Origin: DASVDE01 sp036381235 | GTDB lineage: Bacteria; Actinomycetota; Thermoleophilia; Solirubrobacterales; 70-9 | Direction of reading: 5' to 3' | Assembly (NCBI GenBank): GCA_036381235.1 | Contig: DASVDE010000002.1 | Coordinates: 1 to 64,000, forward strand | DNA: 64,000 bases | Part shown: positions 43,373-51,020 of the stretch, piece by piece | Layout: every line of letters starts with the position of its first letter | How positions within the stretch are numbered: position 1 is the first letter of the stretch | The notes under the pieces: generated by a model | The model's input: only the letters and a program-made list of their open reading frames with translations | Databases searched by the model: none | What the model was told of the DNA's origin: nothing | Program-made: the position numbers and the translations under genes

Positions 43373-45754
43373 TTACGCCGCTTCTGCGGAGTCCCGTGCT
43401 GGAGAGGCGATACCGGCAAAAGGTGGTGTGGTCGGCGCCTGAGCCGCATCCTCCGCTTCGCGCGGAAGGCGGCGGGAAACGACCTTGGTGACGCCATCGC
43501 CGCCCATGCTGACCCCATAGAGGACGTCGGCGGCATCCATCGTCCGTTTCTGGTGGGTGACGATCACGAACTGGGCACGATCGGAGAAACGGCGGATCAG
43601 CTGCAGGAAACGGTCGATGTTGGCGTCGTCGAGCGCAGCCTCCACCTCGTCGAGGATGTAGAAGGGGCAGGGACGCGCGAGGAAGACGGCAAAGACGAAC
43701 GCCAGCGCCACCAGGGACTTCTCGCCGCCGGAGAGCAGGGAGAGCTTGCGGGTCGACTTGCCCGCGGGCGTGACCTCGATCTCGACCCCGAGCTCCTCGC
43801 GCTCCTCCTCTTCCTCCCCTTCAGCGTCTTCACCCTCGGCTTCTCCGCTCGCGTCCTCCGGGTCCCGGACCGGGCGCAGGCTGACGCGGCGCAACGCCCC
43901 CCGGCCTCCGGGGAAGAGGTGCTCGACCATCTCTCCGAAGTTCTTTGCGGTCGCTTCGAAGGTCTCTTCGAAGGCGCGCTCGATCTCGCGGTCTATGTCG
44001 CGGATCAGCGTCTCCAGCTCCCGCATTCCCCGCTCGGTGTCCTCGCGCTGGGCCTGGAGGCTCTCGACGTGTTCGCGAGCCTCCTCGTATTCCTGCTCGG
44101 CGAGGGGGTTGACGGGCCCGATCTGGGCGCGGCGGCGCTCCAAGCGCTGTAGGCGCCGGTCGATGTCGGCCCGATCCTCTTCACTCAAGGGCTGCTCGGC
44201 CGGGCCGATCTCCTCTTCGAGGCGCTCGGCGATCGAAGCCAGCTCGCGGGCTGCCTCGGCGCGACGGTCGCCAAGGTGGGCGGCCTCGACCTCGGCCTTG
44301 GTCAACTCATCGGAGGCGGCCTTCATCTGCGCCTGCAGCTCAGCCTCCTGCTGGGAGCAGGAACGCATCTCTTCGGCGATCTCGTCCCCCTCCCCCTCGC
44401 CTCCGAGCACCTTGCCCTCGGTGCTCTGCACGCGAGCCCGGATCGCCGCGACGGCAGCGTCGATAGCCGTGACGGCGGCGCGCACGTCCTCCAGCAGCGC
44501 CTCGCCGGCGGCAACACGCTTGCGCAGCGCCTCGCGGTGGCGCTCGCCAAGCAGGCCCTCAGCCCGGCGCGCATGGCGAGACGCCCGCTCGGCTCCGCTG
44601 CGAACCTCGCCAAGCGCCGCCTCGCGGGCCGACTCGGCGGCGTCCTCGCTCCGAGCGCGGGCGAGGCCCCCGGCGGCAGCGGCCAGCCCCGCGTCGATCT
44701 CCCCCAACTCCTCCTCCAGCTTGCGCGCCCGCTGTGCGGAGCCGCCTTCGGTCGAGCCGAGGTCCAGGGTCAGCGGGCCCAACTCGGCGCGCAGAGCCTT
44801 GAGCGCCGCGCCGAGCTCGACCTCGCGGCCCGAAAGGCTCGCGGCGCGGACCGCAACCCGCTCCTGCTCGCCGCGCAGCTTGGTGAGCAGCCCCCATGCC
44901 TGGGTGCGCTCGCGATCGCGGTCGGCGAAGCGCTCTTCGGCGACGCGACGGCGCTCGCTGACCTCGGCAAGCCTCTCCTCCAGTCCCCCGCGCGCCACGC
45001 GCGCTTTCTCAGCGGCCTTCTCCGCCGCGGCGGCGCGATCGGCGCCAAAACGCAGCTCCTCGGAGACCAGCTTCGCCTTCAGCCCCAGCTCCTCGCGCTC
45101 GATCCGCAGCCCCAGCTCCGCAGCCTGCGCCTGGCGCTTCAGCGGCCGCAATCGGGCGCGTGCCTCCCGCTCCAGATCGAGAGCGCGGTCGAGGTTGTCC
45201 CGCGCCGCCCTCAGCTTCAGCTCCGCACGCCGGCGGCGCTTGCGGTGCTTGCCGAGGCCGGCAGCCTCCTCGACCAGCAGCCGCCGCTCGCGCGGCTTGG
45301 AGTGGACGATCGACTCGACCCGGCCCTGGCTGATCACGGAATGCATCTCCCGCCCCAGGTTCGTGTCGGAGAGGACCTCGACCACGTCGACCAGCCGACA
45401 GCGGGCGCCGTTTAGGCGGTATTCCCCTTCGCCGGAGCGATCGAGCCGCCGCTGCACGGAGATCTCGGACAGCTCAGTTGCGGCGCGCCCTTCGGCATTG
45501 TCGATCACCACCTCGACCTCGGCTTGGCGCCGCTGGCCAACGCCCTTGCCACCGGCGGAGATGACGTCCTGCATCGAGGCGCCGCGGATCGCGCCAGGGC
45601 TCTGCTCCCCCAGCGCCCAGAGCACCGCGTCTGTGATGTTCGACTTGCCCGAGCCGTTCGGCCCGACGATCACGCTGACGCCGGGCGAGAACTCCAGCTT
45701 CGCCCGTTCGGGGAACGACTTGAACCCCTTCATCGTGATCGATTTCAGATACAT
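43373..45754 (-). CDS. smc: SMC-family chromosome segregation ATPase, shortened and apparently hingeless
   Basis: A 793-residue SMC-like protein, far shorter than the usual ~1150-1200 residues. The N-terminal ATPase lobe has Walker A GPNGSGKS (31-38), QGRVESIVHSKPRERR (Q-loop region) and the FKSFPERAKLEF start. The C-terminal lobe has LSGGEKSLVALAFVF and Walker B FYILDEVEAALDDAN with the D-loop. Between them is only coiled coil (about 175-560), rich in Glu, Arg and Ala. The conserved hinge domain with its glycine-rich segments is not visible, so the dimer interface may be different. An acidic insert occurs around 650-690. Position next to rnc and ftsY is that of normal smc. Confidence 0.85.
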   Translation of the reverse strand: MYLKSITMKGFKSFPERAKLEFSPGVSVIVGPNGSGKSNITDAVLWALGEQSPGAIRGASMQDVISAGGKGVGQRRQAEVEVVIDNAEGRAATELSEISVQRRLDRSGEGEYRLNGARCRLVDVVEVLSDTNLGREMHSVISQGRVESIVHSKPRERRLLVEEAAGLGKHRKRRRRAELKLRAARDNLDRALDLEREARARLRPLKRQAQAAELGLRIEREELGLKAKLVSEELRFGADRAAAAEKAAEKARVARGGLEERLAEVSERRRVAEERFADRDRERTQAWGLLTKLRGEQERVAVRAASLSGREVELGAALKALRAELGPLTLDLGSTEGGSAQRARKLEEELGEIDAGLAAAAGGLARARSEDAAESAREAALGEVRSGAERASRHARRAEGLLGERHREALRKRVAAGEALLEDVRAAVTAIDAAVAAIRARVQSTEGKVLGGEGEGDEIAEEMRSCSQQEAELQAQMKAASDELTKAEVEAAHLGDRRAEAARELASIAERLEEEIGPAEQPLSEEDRADIDRRLQRLERRRAQIGPVNPLAEQEYEEAREHVESLQAQREDTERGMRELETLIRDIDREIERAFEETFEATAKNFGEMVEHLFPGGRGALRRVSLRPVRDPEDASGEAEGEDAEGEEEEEREELGVEIEVTPAGKSTRKLSLLSGGEKSLVALAFVFAVFLARPCPFYILDEVEAALDDANIDRFLQLIRRFSDRAQFVIVTHQKRTMDAADVLYGVSMGGDGVTKVVSRRLPREAEDAAQAPTTPPFAGIASPARDSAEAA

Positions 45755-45817
45755 CTCGTCCCGGTCCTCAGCTCCGAAGGCTTGCGACTGTGTCGGACGC
45801 GACCTTCGCCAACCGCC

Positions 45818-46513
45818 TCATCCCCCGAATCGCTTCAGCGCCTGCTCAGCCGCGGCCTGTTCAGCCGCCTTCTTGCTCCGACCCTCTCCCTCCCCGACCC
45901 GCTCGGAGCCGACGACCGCCGCCACCTCGAAGGTCCGCTCGTGCGGGGGTCCGGACTCGGCGGTCACCTCATAGCTTACGCGCGACCCGCGCCGAGCGAG
46001 CAGTTCCTGCAACGCGGACTTGAAGTCGATGCGCGTCTTGGCCGCAAGCTCAATGCGCGGCTCGAACGCCTCGGCTACCGCGGCGGCCGTGCGCTCGAAG
46101 CCGAAGGCCAGGAAGCAGGCGCCGATCAGCGCCTCGGTGGCTTCGGGCAGGGGCCTCTCGCCACCGAGCAGGACGTCAGCCGGGATCGCTGCCGGCACAT
46201 CGCCCGGCATCGCCGCGCGCAGCATCTCCGGCACACCCAGCAGACGGCCAACCTCCGCGCAGGAGACGCCGCTGACCGTCTGGTTGTGGATCTTGGTCAG
46301 CCCACCGGAGTCGATCCCCCTGAAGCGGGCGAAGAGGTCGGAGGCAACCGCGAGCCCCAGGACGCTGTCGCCGATGAAGGCAAGCCGTTCGTAGGAGTCG
46401 ATCCGCTCCTCCGCCCACGAGGAGTGGGTGAGCGCCTCGCGTTTCAGGTCCTCCGGAAGCGCGGCGACCAGCGCCGCCAGGGCGGCGACCGCGGTGTCGT
46501 CTCCGGTCCCCAC
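45818..46513 (-). CDS. rnc: Ribonuclease III
   Basis: A 231-residue enzyme that cuts double-stranded RNA, with an RNase III domain (about 1-155) and a double-stranded RNA-binding domain (160-231, RIDFKSALQELLARRG to KKAAEQAAAEQAL). The signature helix reads YERLAFIGDSVLG (41-53) where the usual sequence is ERLEFLGDS; the second active-site helix reads PEATEALIGACFL, in which a D is replaced by E124. The E42, D49 and E127 positions are kept. These changes suggest altered metal binding; see findings. It sits between acpP and smc, the standard place. Confidence 0.88.
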   Translation of the reverse strand: MGTGDDTAVAALAALVAALPEDLKREALTHSSWAEERIDSYERLAFIGDSVLGLAVASDLFARFRGIDSGGLTKIHNQTVSGVSCAEVGRLLGVPEMLRAAMPGDVPAAIPADVLLGGERPLPEATEALIGACFLAFGFERTAAAVAEAFEPRIELAAKTRIDFKSALQELLARRGSRVSYEVTAESGPPHERTFEVAAVVGSERVGEGEGRSKKAAEQAAAEQALKRFGG

Positions 46514-46518
46514 GTCGC

Positions 46519-46764
46519 TCAGGCGGGAGCGTGCTCGAGCACGAAGTCGACAGCGTCGCCAACCGTCTCGATCTTCGCCGCCTGCTCTTCGGAGACCGAG
46601 ATCCCGTAGCGATCCTCCAGCTCCATGACCAGCTCATAGAGATCGAGCGAGTCGGCATCGAGGTCCTGCTTGAAGCGCGTCTCCTCGGCGATCTTCGCGG
46701 CGTCGACCTCCAGCTCGTCGGCGAGGTGAGAGCGAACCAGGGAGAGGACTTCTTCGCGGGTCAT
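46519..46764 (-). CDS. acpP: Acyl carrier protein
   Basis: An 81-residue acidic four-helix protein that carries acyl chains on a phosphopantetheine arm. The attachment serine is S39 in LDADSLDLYELVMELED, and EEQAAKIETVGDAVDFV forms the last helices. The ATG at 46764 gives the family start MTREEVLSLV; the frame continues upstream without similarity. It is six bases before rnc and 19 after plsX on the same strand, the classical plsX-acpP-rnc order. Confidence 0.94.
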   Translation of the reverse strand: MTREEVLSLVRSHLADELEVDAAKIAEETRFKQDLDADSLDLYELVMELEDRYGISVSEEQAAKIETVGDAVDFVLEHAPA

Positions 46765-46783
46765 CGGATAAACCGGGTTCCTA

Positions 46784-47812
46784 TCACGCGCCGTCGCCTC
46801 CGGCCAGAGAGCCACGGGTGGCCCCGCCCTCGCTGAGCAACGCCGCGGTGCGGCCGACAGCGTCGACCTCCACGCAACGCGCCGCCAGGCGCACCGCGTT
46901 GGCGATCCCCTCGGCCCCCGAGCTGCCGTGGCCGACCACGGCGATCCCGCGAAGCCCCAGCAAGATCGCGCCGCCGGTGGAATCGGGGTGCAGCTCGCGT
47001 CGCAGGCCTCCCAGCGCCGGCCGCATCAGCAGACCGCCGAGCGCCGCGAACGGGTTGGAGCCGGCCGCGTCGCGGATCGCACCCGTCACCGCCTTGGCGG
47101 TTCCCTCCATCAGCTTGAGGGCGACGTTTCCGGTGAACCCGTCGCTCACCACAACGTCCGCGGCGCCCGCCGGAAGGTCGCCGCCCTCGATGTTGCCGAC
47201 GAAGTCGATGCGGGGCGCGGCGGCGAGAGCCGCGTGGGCGACGACCGTCTCCTCCCTGCCCTTGCCGGGCTCTTCGCCAACCGAGAGCAGGGCGACCCGC
47301 GGGCGCTCGATCTCCATCACCGCCTCGGCAAAGGCGGCGCCGAGGAAGGCGAACTGAATGAGGTGCTGGGCGCGAACCTCAACATTGGCCCCAACGTCGA
47401 GGAAGAGGACGGGCTTTCCGGGGACGGGAAGCTGCGCGGCGAGCGCCGGACGCTGTACGCCCTTCAGCCTGCGCAGGCCGAAGGTCGCGGCCGCCATCGT
47501 CGCGCCGGTCGAGCCCGCGCTCGCCATCGCGCCGGCCCGCCCTTCGGCCACGTCGCGCGCAGCGCGCACAACCGATGCCTCCTTTTTGGCGCGGACCGCG
47601 GGGACGGGGTCCTCCTCGTTGGCGATCCACTCGTCGGTGGGAACCACCTCCACGCCATCGACCCTCTCAAGCTTCAACTTCTCGGCCGGACCGAACACGC
47701 GAACGCCAATCCCGTCCGCGGCAGCGATCCGGGCACCCTCCGCAAGCACGTCGAACCCTTGCTCGGCCCCGTACCCATCGAGGGCAACGGTCACGCCGCG
47801 CCCCTCGGACAT
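46784..47812 (-). CDS. plsX: Phosphate acyltransferase PlsX
   Basis: A 342-residue enzyme that converts acyl-ACP and phosphate to acyl phosphate, the first step of the bacterial phosphatidate pathway. ALDGYGAEQGFDVLAEGAR, SAGSTGATMAAATFGLRRLKG, FLDVGANVEVRAQHLIQFA, NIEGGDLPAGAADVVVSDGF and GFTGNVALKLMEGTAK follow the family order. It lacks the short N-terminal Met-Lys-Ile start of E. coli. The stop of rpmF is three bases upstream of its ATG, so it is coupled to rpmF. Confidence 0.95.
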   Translation of the reverse strand: MSEGRGVTVALDGYGAEQGFDVLAEGARIAAADGIGVRVFGPAEKLKLERVDGVEVVPTDEWIANEEDPVPAVRAKKEASVVRAARDVAEGRAGAMASAGSTGATMAAATFGLRRLKGVQRPALAAQLPVPGKPVLFLDVGANVEVRAQHLIQFAFLGAAFAEAVMEIERPRVALLSVGEEPGKGREETVVAHAALAAAPRIDFVGNIEGGDLPAGAADVVVSDGFTGNVALKLMEGTAKAVTGAIRDAAGSNPFAALGGLLMRPALGGLRRELHPDSTGGAILLGLRGIAVVGHGSSGAEGIANAVRLAARCVEVDAVGRTAALLSEGGATRGSLAGGDGA

Positions 47813-47814
47813 CG

Positions 47815-48024
47815 CTACTCGGCGTCGGAGGGCGCCGGCGCCTGGGGAGCGCGGTGCGAGATCACTTCGCGGCCGTCATAGGTCCCACAGGTGGGACAAA
47901 CCCGGTGCGGCAGGCGCGGGCTGTGACAACGCGGGCAGTTGTTCAACCGCGCCTTGCCGGCCTTGTGGGTGGCGCGTCGCTTATCACGCCGGGCACTGGA
48001 AGTTCGCTTCTTCGGGACGGCCAT
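47815..48024 (-). CDS. rpmF: 50S ribosomal protein L32
   Basis: A 69-residue basic protein: AVPKKRTSSARRDKRRATHK is the L32 opening, and CPRCHSPRLPHRVCPTCGTYDGREV holds the two CxxC pairs of a zinc-binding form. The ATG at 48024 is set by the family start MAVPKKRTS. It is directly before plsX. The YceD gene that often precedes it is now about 0.7 kb away in the opposite orientation. Confidence 0.95.
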   Translation of the reverse strand: MAVPKKRTSSARRDKRRATHKAGKARLNNCPRCHSPRLPHRVCPTCGTYDGREVISHRAPQAPAPSDAE

Positions 48025-48096
48025 CGGTCGCGGCATGGTAGCGGGTGCCGGCCTGCGGAGGGTCGGAGTTGGGCGCTCAAGCGCGCGACCTGTCGA

Positions 48097-48172
48097 GGAG
48101 GAGCCGGGGGTGTCTCCCGCGAGCGGCGCTACCCGAAGGGACAGCGAGCGGGGAGACACCCCCGGCTCCTCC
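48097..48172. repeat. Long intergenic hairpin, family copy 1
   Basis: A perfect 22-bp stem, 48097-48118 with 48151-48172 (ends GGAGGAGCC and CTCCTCC), encloses a 32-base centre that itself pairs as CGCT-ACCC-GAA-GGG-(A)CAGCG. The outer arm ends right at the stop of the methyltransferase gene. No T-tract follows on either strand. Copies with a related plan occur at 49289-49367 and 59458-59576. Confidence 0.85.
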
Positions 48173-48667
48173 CTAATACTCCGCACGCACCACCGCAAGG
48201 CCGTCCCCCTGCCACACAAGCCGACCGTTACACCAGGCGATCAGATGCTCCAAGCGCTCCGAATCGAAAGCATCGGCGATGACCAAAGCGCGTGATTGCT
48301 CGCGGACGCGGCGACAGAGAGCCTGGAGCTGGTCGTCGGTGAGCTCGGCGGTCGAGAGGACCGAGATCACCAGGTCCCAGGGACCGTCGGGCAACGGGTC
48401 CTCCATGCGGGCGAGCTGGACGTCGTCGTATGTCTGCCGAGCGCGGAAGACCATGTCGGGGCTGGAGTCGAGGCCGATGACCCAGGCCTCGGGATAGGCC
48501 TCGATCAGGCGGCGGGTGGTCTCCCCCGTTCCCATCCCCAGCTCCAGCACCCGCTCGGGGGGGAAGGGAATCGCGGCGATCGCCTGCTCCTGAAGCTCGT
48601 CATAGCGCGGCACCTTGGCGTGGATGCGCTCGAGGTACTCGTCGGGTGTCCAGTCGAATTGGCCCAT
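48173..48667 (-). CDS. SAM-dependent methyltransferase
   Basis: A 164-residue class I methyltransferase of short length. Motif I is VLELGMGTGETTRRLIEA, with the acidic end of strand 2 in VIGLDSSPDMV and the motif IV region WDLVISVLSTAELTDDQ. The start ATG at 48667 (MGQFDWTPDEYLERIH) is chosen because the upstream frame overlaps the YceD gene. It separates rpmF from yceD, has no clear link to ribosome biogenesis genes, and its substrate is unknown. Confidence 0.82.
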   Translation of the reverse strand: MGQFDWTPDEYLERIHAKVPRYDELQEQAIAAIPFPPERVLELGMGTGETTRRLIEAYPEAWVIGLDSSPDMVFRARQTYDDVQLARMEDPLPDGPWDLVISVLSTAELTDDQLQALCRRVREQSRALVIADAFDSERLEHLIAWCNGRLVWQGDGLAVVRAEY

Positions 48668-48715
48668 TCCGTAATCTCGTGGTGAGCCATCGTAAGTCCC
48701 TGCCCAGCGGAGCCC

Positions 48716-49231
48716 ATGGCCCACGCCACCACGATCATCGACCTCACGCGCCTTTCGCTGTCCCACGGGGAGGGCAGGCGGCTGGATCTACCGGTCGGAC
48801 TGGAGCCGCTCGAGGCGGGCGGGCAGACATACCTTCCGACGCCGTCAGCCCCCACCGTCCGCCTCGACATCTCCCGGCCCAGCGGCGGCTACGCCTTTCG
48901 CCTGCGCTTCACCGTCCACCTCGAAGGGCCCTGCATGCGCTGCCTGGACTCCGCGGCCATCGATCTGGAGATAGATACTCGCGAGGTGAACCAGCAGGAC
49001 ACAGACGACGAAGAGCTCCTCAGCCCGTACGTCGTCGACGACGAGCTTGACGTAGGCCGCTGGGCCCACGACGCCGCCGTCCTCGCAACCCCGACCCAGC
49101 TCCTCTGTCGTCCCGACTGCGCCGGCCTCTGCCCGGTTTGCGGCGAATCTCTCAACGACTCAAAAGAACATCGCCACGACTCCGCCCCCGACCCCCGCTG
49201 GGCCAAGCTCAACGATCTCAAGCTGGACTAG
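48716..49231 (+). CDS. yceD: YceD/DUF177-family protein
   Basis: A 171-residue protein. The pattern GPCMRCLDSAAIDLEI with CLDS and a second CxxC-type pair in LCRPDCAGLCPVCGESLNDS, followed by a short polar tail, is that of DUF177, which is linked to 23S rRNA accumulation in E. coli. It is normally just upstream of rpmF on the same strand; here it is divergent and separated by the methyltransferase gene. It is followed by the second long hairpin. Confidence 0.9.
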   Translation: MAHATTIIDLTRLSLSHGEGRRLDLPVGLEPLEAGGQTYLPTPSAPTVRLDISRPSGGYAFRLRFTVHLEGPCMRCLDSAAIDLEIDTREVNQQDTDDEELLSPYVVDDELDVGRWAHDAAVLATPTQLLCRPDCAGLCPVCGESLNDSKEHRHDSAPDPRWAKLNDLKLD

Positions 49232-49288
49232 CCCCCCAGCAGCGGCAACCTCACCAAGCTAAAAGCGGAAAGCAACCGTCCCTGTAAA

Positions 49289-49367
49289 GGGGGGGGTCGG
49301 GCGTGTATCCCGAGCGCGGCGCTACCGGCGAAGCCGGCTAGCGCGAGGGGGACATGCCCGACCTCCC
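49289..49367. repeat. Long intergenic hairpin, family copy 2
   Basis: A near-perfect stem-loop. The outer arm GGGGGGTCGGGCGTGT pairs with ACATGCCCGACCTCCCC with a few mismatches. The inner arm CGCGGCGCTACCGGC pairs with GCCGGCTAGCGCG around a GAA tip. The inner GAGCGCGGCGCTACC matches GAGCGGCGCTACC of copy 1 at the same structural position. It lies between yceD (plus) and the SepIVA-like gene (minus), so it might end both transcripts. Confidence 0.8.
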
Positions 49368-49387
49368 CCACCCTGGGAATTGCTTTG

Positions 49388-49870
49388 CTACTGCTGCTGC
49401 TCGTCGAGCTCTGCGACCGGCTCTTCGTCACGTCCGGCGAGGCGGTCCCGCCCTCGCTGCACCGCGGCGAGGAACTTCTGGAGGTTCACCTCGAGCGTGT
49501 TGAGGATCTCATCGGCGTAGTCCTCGGCGCCGAGTCGAATCTCCCGCTCACGCGTACGCGCGTCCTCGACGATCTCATCGGCGGCGCGCTCGGCCTGCTT
49601 GGTGACCTCCTCGTCGGAGATCAACCTGGCCTGCTGCTCGCGAGCCTCGCGAACGATCCGCTCCGCCTCGCGCTTCGCCTCGGCCAGCATCTCCTGGCGC
49701 TCCTTGACGATCCAGCGCGCCTGCTTGATCTCCTCGGGGATCGTGGCGCGCATCTGGTCGAGGAGATCGTAGATCTCCTCTCTGTCCACACGTACCTGAT
49801 CGGTCAGGGGGACCGGGCGGGCGTTGTGGACCAGGTCGTCCAGCTTGTCTATGAGAACCAGAACGTCCAT
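49388..49870 (-). CDS. SepIVA/DivIVA-like coiled-coil protein
   Basis: A 160-residue protein with a short conserved N-terminal segment (MDVLVLIDKLDDLVHNARPVPLTDQVRVDREEIYDLLDQMR) and then an unbroken coiled coil (about 45-145) rich in Glu, Arg and Ala. It lies beside coaD, the position of SepIVA in mycobacteria, a divisome-associated DivIVA-like protein; some databases call such proteins ATP synthase subunit b-like because of the coil. A cell-division role is inferred from the family. It has no transmembrane helix. Confidence 0.78.
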   Translation of the reverse strand: MDVLVLIDKLDDLVHNARPVPLTDQVRVDREEIYDLLDQMRATIPEEIKQARWIVKERQEMLAEAKREAERIVREAREQQARLISDEEVTKQAERAADEIVEDARTREREIRLGAEDYADEILNTLEVNLQKFLAAVQRGRDRLAGRDEEPVAELDEQQQ

Positions 49871-49973
49871 CAGCAGGTCGTAAGCCTACGTGTCAGCGGC
49901 ATCTTTGGTGAAGAAGCCGTGATTTCCTCGGCTTTTTGCAAACTCTCGCCCACGGCGCCTCTTCCGAAAAAGC

Positions 49974-50474
49974 CTACCTGTCGCCCAGGCGCTGCGCCAG
50001 AGCGCCCGCCACAGAGCCCGGAACTAGGTCGGAGACGTCGCCGCCGAAAGTGGCCATCTCCTTGACTCCGGTGGACGAGAGAAAGCTGTAGTGGGGAGAG
50101 GCGATCACGTAGATGCTCTCGATTCCCGGGTCCAACTTCCGGTTCAGCTGCGCCATCTCGAACTCGTACTCGAAGTCGGAGATCGCCCGCAACCCCTTGA
50201 CGATCGCGGTCGCATTGTTATCGCGCGCGAATTCGACCAGGAGGTTCGAGAAGACCGCCACCTCGACGTTGGGCAGGTCGGCCGTCGCGGCGTCGATGAA
50301 GACTTTGCGCTCCTCCGCGGTGAACAGCGTCTTCTCCTTGCGGACGGGGTTGTTGACGACCCCGACCACGACCTTCTCGAAGACCTGCGAGGTACGGGTG
50401 ATGATGTCCAGGTGTCCGTTGGTGACCGGGTCATAACTGCCCGGGCAAACGACGGTGCCGTTGCGCTGGCTCAT
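49974..50474 (-). CDS. coaD: Phosphopantetheine adenylyltransferase
   Basis: A 166-residue nucleotidyltransferase that makes dephospho-CoA, the fourth step of CoA synthesis. VVCPGSYDPVTNGHLDIITR holds the T-x-G-H motif, KEKTLFTAEERKVFI and the adenylate region YVIASPHYSFLSSTGVKEMATFGGD are typical. The 166 residues match the family length. The ATG at 50474 overlaps the stop of rsmD (ATGA), so the two are coupled, the common arrangement. Confidence 0.96.
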   Translation of the reverse strand: MSQRNGTVVCPGSYDPVTNGHLDIITRTSQVFEKVVVGVVNNPVRKEKTLFTAEERKVFIDAATADLPNVEVAVFSNLLVEFARDNNATAIVKGLRAISDFEYEFEMAQLNRKLDPGIESIYVIASPHYSFLSSTGVKEMATFGGDVSDLVPGSVAGALAQRLGDR

Positions 50475-51019
50475 CGGGGCGGCCCCCCGTAGAAGGAGAC
50501 GTCCGTTCCACCGTAGCGACGCTGGCGCAGCTGCTCGAGGGCGGTAAGTCGAAGTGGGCGACGGGCGCCGCTTTCGATCACCAGGCGCCCCCCCTCGGCG
50601 AGGAGGCGCGGCAAATGAGTGTCCAGTTCCCGCCCCACGCGGTCGGCGATTCTATAGGGGGCGTCGACAAAGACGAGGTCGAAGCCGAGCCCATCGGGTG
50701 GAGAAGGCTGCGCCGCCAGCCAGCGCACCGCGTCGGCGCGGACCAGTTCGACGCGGTCGCGCAGGCCAAGGCGCTCGATGTTGCCGAGAGCGGCGCGAGT
50801 GTCCCGATCGACCAGGGTGGCCCCCGCGGCGCCGCGCGAGAGCGCCTCGATCGCAAGGGCGCCGGTGCCGCAGTAGAGGTCGAGGACGCGGGCGCCCACC
50901 ACCCGGTCGCCGAGCGCCGAGAAGATCGCCTCGCGGACGCGGTCGGAGGTCGGCCGCACCTTCCAGCCCCGCGGCGCGATCAGCCGCTGCCCTCCCAGCT
51001 CTCCTGCGATTACGCGCAC
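50471..51019 (-). CDS. rsmD: 16S rRNA (guanine-966-N2)-methyltransferase RsmD
   Basis: A 182-residue class I methyltransferase of rRNA. VRVIAGELGGQRLIAPRG is the N-terminal family motif, RPTSDRVREAIFSAL follows, motif I is DLYCGTGALAIEALSRGA and the catalytic D-P-P-Y equivalent is FVDAPYR (DAPY). Start GTG 51019, with one base after the recG stop. Cotranscribed with coaD and probably recG. Confidence 0.93.
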   Translation of the reverse strand: MRVIAGELGGQRLIAPRGWKVRPTSDRVREAIFSALGDRVVGARVLDLYCGTGALAIEALSRGAAGATLVDRDTRAALGNIERLGLRDRVELVRADAVRWLAAQPSPPDGLGFDLVFVDAPYRIADRVGRELDTHLPRLLAEGGRLVIESGARRPLRLTALEQLRQRRYGGTDVSFYGGPPR

Positions 51020-51020
51020 A

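Noticed and set aside
43746..45974. A ~740-codon plus-strand open frame over smc, Ser/Arg-rich
   Set aside because: It mirrors the Glu/Arg/Ala-rich coiled coil of smc on the opposite strand and has no motif of its own.
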